Position numbers and translations under genes: made by a program. Positions 6,556-8,466 of a stretch of DNA of 8,466 nucleotides are shown here, one piece after another. Below the pieces are notes generated by a model, which was not told the DNA's origin, ran no database searches, and saw only the letters and a list, made by a program, of their open reading frames with translations. This DNA is from Blautia sp. GTDB lineage: Bacteria > Bacillota > Clostridia > Lachnospirales > Lachnospiraceae. Numbering within the stretch: the stretch's first letter is position 1; the number at the start of each line of letters is the position of its first letter. The stretch is taken from positions 1 to 8,466 of the forward strand of contig JAFOJB010000423.1 in NCBI GenBank assembly GCA_017420455.1, written 5' to 3'.

Positions 6556-7560
6556 ATGACAGAAAAAGTATTGGAAGGAAAAAAGAACGGTCTGGCAGTA
6601 TTACTCTGTGTACTTGCATTATATGCGCTCGGCACCTTCATGACGGTACGGGGCGGCATCCTTGTCGACCATGGCGGCTCCCCTGTCCTGCTGGTTCTGG
6701 GGATCATCATCCTGGCCATCGGCTGGCTTCCTCTCCCGGGGCTGAAGGTTTTAAAACCGCAGGAAGCTCTTGTACTCACCCTTTTCGGCAAATATATCGG
6801 CACCTTAAAGGAAGAAGGCTTTTATTTTGTCAACCCCTTCTGCTCCAGCGTGAACCCTGCGGCACATACAAAGCTCAACCAGAGCGGAGATGTGGCGGCT
6901 CCGGGGAGTAAAAGCGTGCAGAACACCGCCTCCATGGAGGCGGGCGGAAACAAGATCTCTCTGAAGATCATGACCCTCAATAACAACCGTCAGAAAATCA
7001 ACGACTGTCTGGGAAATCCGGTAGAGATCGGTATTGCCGTTATGTGGAAGGTGACGGATACGGCAAAGGCTGTATTCCATGTAGACAATTATAAAGAATA
7101 TCTTTCCCTTCAGTGCGACAGCGCGCTTCGCAATATCGTCCGCCTCTATCCCTATGATGTCGCACAGAATGTGGATACTACCGGGGATGGTATCGCAGAT
7201 GACGGCAGCCTTCGCGGTTCCAGCGAGGTGGTTGCCCGGCGGATCAGGGAAGAAATCCAGAGCAAGGTAGACGAAGCCGGCCTTACCATCATGGAAGCCA
7301 GGATCACCTATCTGGCCTACGCACCGGAGATTGCCGCCGTCATGCTCCAGAGGCAGCAGGCTTCCGCCATCATAGACGCCAGAAAGATGATCGTCGACGG
7401 CGCTGTCGGGATGGTGGAAATGGCGCTCGACCGGCTTTCCGAAAACAAGGTTGTAGAGCTGGATGAAGAAAGAAAAGCGGCGATGGTATCCAATTTACTG
7501 GTCGTCCTCTGCGGAAACCACGACACCCAGCCTATTGTCAATACAGGAAGTCTCTACTGA
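6556..7560 (+). CDS. SPFH/band 7 (prohibitin-stomatin-like) membrane protein
   Basis: A 334-residue protein beginning MTEKVLEGKKNG. Two hydrophobic segments at about 12-32 and 43-60 anchor it in the membrane as a hairpin or two-pass region. The SPFH-type domain follows: LKVLKPQEALVLTLFGKYIGTLKEEGFYFVNPF (64-95) is the typical band 7 entry strand pair, then ISLKIMTLNNNRQKINDC, NPVEIGIAVMWKVTD, and after about 225 the amphipathic helix with REEIQSKVDEAGLTIMEARI and LQRQQASAIIDARK. Such proteins scaffold membrane microdomains or recruit proteases and other partners; the partner here is unknown. A short insert DTTGDGIADDGSLRG (207-221) between helices is a Gly/Asp-rich loop. Length fits the family. 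It is transcribed with the ribbon-helix-helix gene that starts 1 nt after its stop. Confidence 0.93.
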   Translation: MTEKVLEGKKNGLAVLLCVLALYALGTFMTVRGGILVDHGGSPVLLVLGIIILAIGWLPLPGLKVLKPQEALVLTLFGKYIGTLKEEGFYFVNPFCSSVNPAAHTKLNQSGDVAAPGSKSVQNTASMEAGGNKISLKIMTLNNNRQKINDCLGNPVEIGIAVMWKVTDTAKAVFHVDNYKEYLSLQCDSALRNIVRLYPYDVAQNVDTTGDGIADDGSLRGSSEVVARRIREEIQSKVDEAGLTIMEARITYLAYAPEIAAVMLQRQQASAIIDARKMIVDGAVGMVEMALDRLSENKVVELDEERKAAMVSNLLVVLCGNHDTQPIVNTGSLY

Positions 7561-7561
7561 G

Positions 7562-7765
7562 ATGGGAGAAGGGAAGAAAAAGCAGGTTCCTCTTCGTCTG
7601 TCCGAAAAGCTGTACAACGATATCGCCGCCTGGGCAGAGGACGATTTCCGCTCGGTAAACGGACAGATCGAATACCTGCTGACAGAATGTGTAAAACAGC
7701 GGAAAAAGAACGGAAAATACGTTTCAGAGCATCTGGATGAAGCGCCGGAGCTTGATATTCCATAA
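7562..7765 (+). CDS. Small Arc-like ribbon-helix-helix DNA-binding protein
   Basis: A 67-residue protein starting MGEGKKKQ. The pattern is that of an RHH domain: an N-terminal beta strand with alternating residues (KKQVPLRLS, about 6-14), helix A (EKLYNDIAAWAEDD, 15-28), a turn (FRSVNGQ, with the usual SxNG-type turn) and helix B (IEYLLTECVKQRKK). The tail is acidic. The family binds DNA as dimers and often represses its own operon or acts as an antitoxin; no toxin gene is adjacent, so the SPFH gene is its apparent partner. AGGAAG lies 11 nt before the ATG, and the TGAGATG junction with the SPFH gene suggests translational coupling. An in-frame upstream start at 7463 lies inside the SPFH gene and would add a non-RHH stretch, so it was not used. 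Confidence 0.85.
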   Translation: MGEGKKKQVPLRLSEKLYNDIAAWAEDDFRSVNGQIEYLLTECVKQRKKNGKYVSEHLDEAPELDIP

Positions 7766-7800
7766 AACACTGGCCATGGCGATCCTTCAGATGCATTTCC

Positions 7801-7880
7801 GTAAGGGATGATCCAGAAATGACTGTGTCGAATTACCTGTCTTTTTGTCCGACAGCACACAGCAAAGATCATTTACATAG
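7801..7880 (+). repeat. ~80-bp interspersed repeat, copy 2
   Basis: This is the partner of 1115-1193, in opposite orientation. Shared stretches include GATCCAGAAAT, CGAATT, CCTGTC, TTTTGTCCGA, CAGCAAA and ATCATTTACATAG. Copy 2 has one extra T in the T run. It lies 35 nt after the stop of the RHH gene and reads in the same sense, just as copy 1 reads in the sense of the gene before it. No reading frame is conserved across the T-run length change, which argues against coding. Confidence 0.88.
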
Positions 7881-7889
7881 TAAAAATAT

Positions 7890-7937
7890 CAGGCCGGGGC
7901 CGGGTACCTTCTCAGGAAGATACCCGGCCCCGGCCTG
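7890..7937 (-). terminator. Long GC-rich terminator hairpin, mainly for glnA
   Basis: Arms 7890-7906 and 7921-7937 are perfect 17-bp complements (CAGGCCGGGGCCGGGTA and its complement). The loop can form a further 4-bp CTTC/GAAG stem after one mismatch. On the minus strand the stem is followed by ATATTTTTA, a fair U tract, so it best serves the glutamine synthetase gene ending at 7954. On the plus strand the tail is TTGTTGTC, weaker but possibly enough for the RHH operon. Confidence 0.88.
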
Positions 7938-7953
7938 TTGTTGTCAGCAGAGA

Positions 7954-8466
7954 TCAAAGATCATAATACATCGCGAATTCCGCCGGATGGGGAAGCTTCG
8001 AAACAGCCGATGCACCTTTCCTGCCCCGGGCGATCAGCTGGCTGATCAGCCTCTCCGGGAAAACGCCTCCCTCTGTGAGATAGGCGTGATCCTTCTCCAG
8101 TTCCGAGAGCGCTTCCTCGTAGGACGCCGGAAGACCGGTAAGCCTGGCCTTTTCCTCCTCCGACAGGGTATACAGGTTGAAATCGTACGGTCCCCAGCCC
8201 ATTTCGTGGGGATCGATCCGGTTTCTGACTCCGTCAAGCCCCGCCATCAGGATGGCCGCATAGGCGTAGTAGGGATTGCAGGTAGCGTCCGGGTTCCGAA
8301 GCTCAAAGCGTTTGCTCTCCGGGGACTTGGCGTAAGCCGGAATGCGGATCACCGCGCTGCGGTTGCTCATGGCGTAGCCGATGGTCACCGGCGCCTCAAA
8401 CCCGGGAATCAGCCTCTTGTAGGAATTCGTAGAAGGATTGGTGATGGCGCAGAGAGACCTCACATG
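7954..8466 (-). CDS. glnA: Type I glutamine synthetase, C-terminal part (5' end outside window)
   Basis: The 170 visible residues (HVRSLCAITNP onward) are roughly the last third to two fifths of a GS of usual size. Glutamine synthetase makes glutamine from glutamate, ammonia and ATP as a cytoplasmic dodecamer. Visible family signatures are TNPSTNSYKRLIPGFEAPV, the active-site NRSAVIRIP arginines, KRFELRNPDATCNPYYAYAA with the metal/substrate-site glutamate-arginine segment, ILMAGLDG, and the closing HPAEFAMYYDL. The loop NLYTLSEEE (Tyr codon 8170-8172) aligns with the NLYDLPPEE loop that carries the adenylylated tyrosine in the E. coli enzyme. A GTG at 8461-8463 is internal, not a start, because the frame stays open through the His codon to the window edge and the conserved core begins upstream. 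It converges on the RHH operon. Confidence 0.95.
   Translation of the reverse strand, partial: HVRSLCAITNPSTNSYKRLIPGFEAPVTIGYAMSNRSAVIRIPAYAKSPESKRFELRNPDATCNPYYAYAAILMAGLDGVRNRIDPHEMGWGPYDFNLYTLSEEEKARLTGLPASYEEALSELEKDHAYLTEGGVFPERLISQLIARGRKGASAVSKLPHPAEFAMYYDL

Noticed and set aside
7463..7561. Longer N-terminus for the RHH protein from ATG 7463
   Set aside because: It would lie within the SPFH coding sequence in another frame; the RHH fold begins just after ATG 7562, which has its own AGGAAG.
7801..7880. Repeat copy as a small conserved protein gene
   Set aside because: The two copies differ by a one-base length change in the T run and have differences not biased to third positions, so no frame is conserved.

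Overview
The window looks like chromosomal DNA from a gut-type Clostridia (Lachnospiraceae-like Firmicute). The reasons are moderately GC-rich coding sequence, strong GGAGG-type ribosome binding sites, TTGACA/TATAAT-type promoters, secreted proteins with Gram-positive signal peptides carrying Ig-like and Fn3 repeats, and an SPFH + ribbon-helix-helix gene pair. The taxonomic call is inference from style, not a match.

Layout. (1) 1-959, plus strand: the 3' part of a secreted protein that resembles the C-terminal region of clostripain-type (C11) cysteine peptidases. It enters the window inside four perfect copies of a 30-bp tandem repeat encoding GSSSYGGNSY. (2) 960-1189: a gene-free junction between converging genes, with hairpins, a very strong bidirectional terminator (1047-1091) and one copy of an ~80-bp repeat. 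(3) 6154 down to 1190, minus strand: a two-gene operon of large exported proteins. The upstream gene (1093 aa) has two tandem copies of a domain with an ordered His...Cys pair (permuted papain/NlpC-P60-like by inference), then Ig-like, MBG-like and InlB-type repeats. The downstream gene (548 aa) has an acidic Thr/Glu linker, MBG-like and Ig-like modules and two Fn3-like domains. (4) 6155-6555: divergent control region with back-to-back promoters, a large palindrome between them, and a long leader on the plus side. (5) 6556-7765, plus strand: a two-TM SPFH (band 7) protein followed after 1 nt by a 67-aa Arc-like ribbon-helix-helix protein. (6) 7766-7953: a second junction between converging genes, with the second, inverted copy of the ~80-bp repeat and a long GC-rich terminator. 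(7) 8466 down to 7954, minus strand: the C-terminal 170 residues of a type I glutamine synthetase.

The most striking large-scale feature is that the two ~80-bp repeat copies (85% identical by hand alignment) are inverted and lie just outside both divergent operons. The four-gene block, secreted pair plus SPFH/RHH pair, is therefore bracketed by inverted repeats. The bracketed block and the duplicated His...Cys domain protein are the best candidates here for something undescribed.
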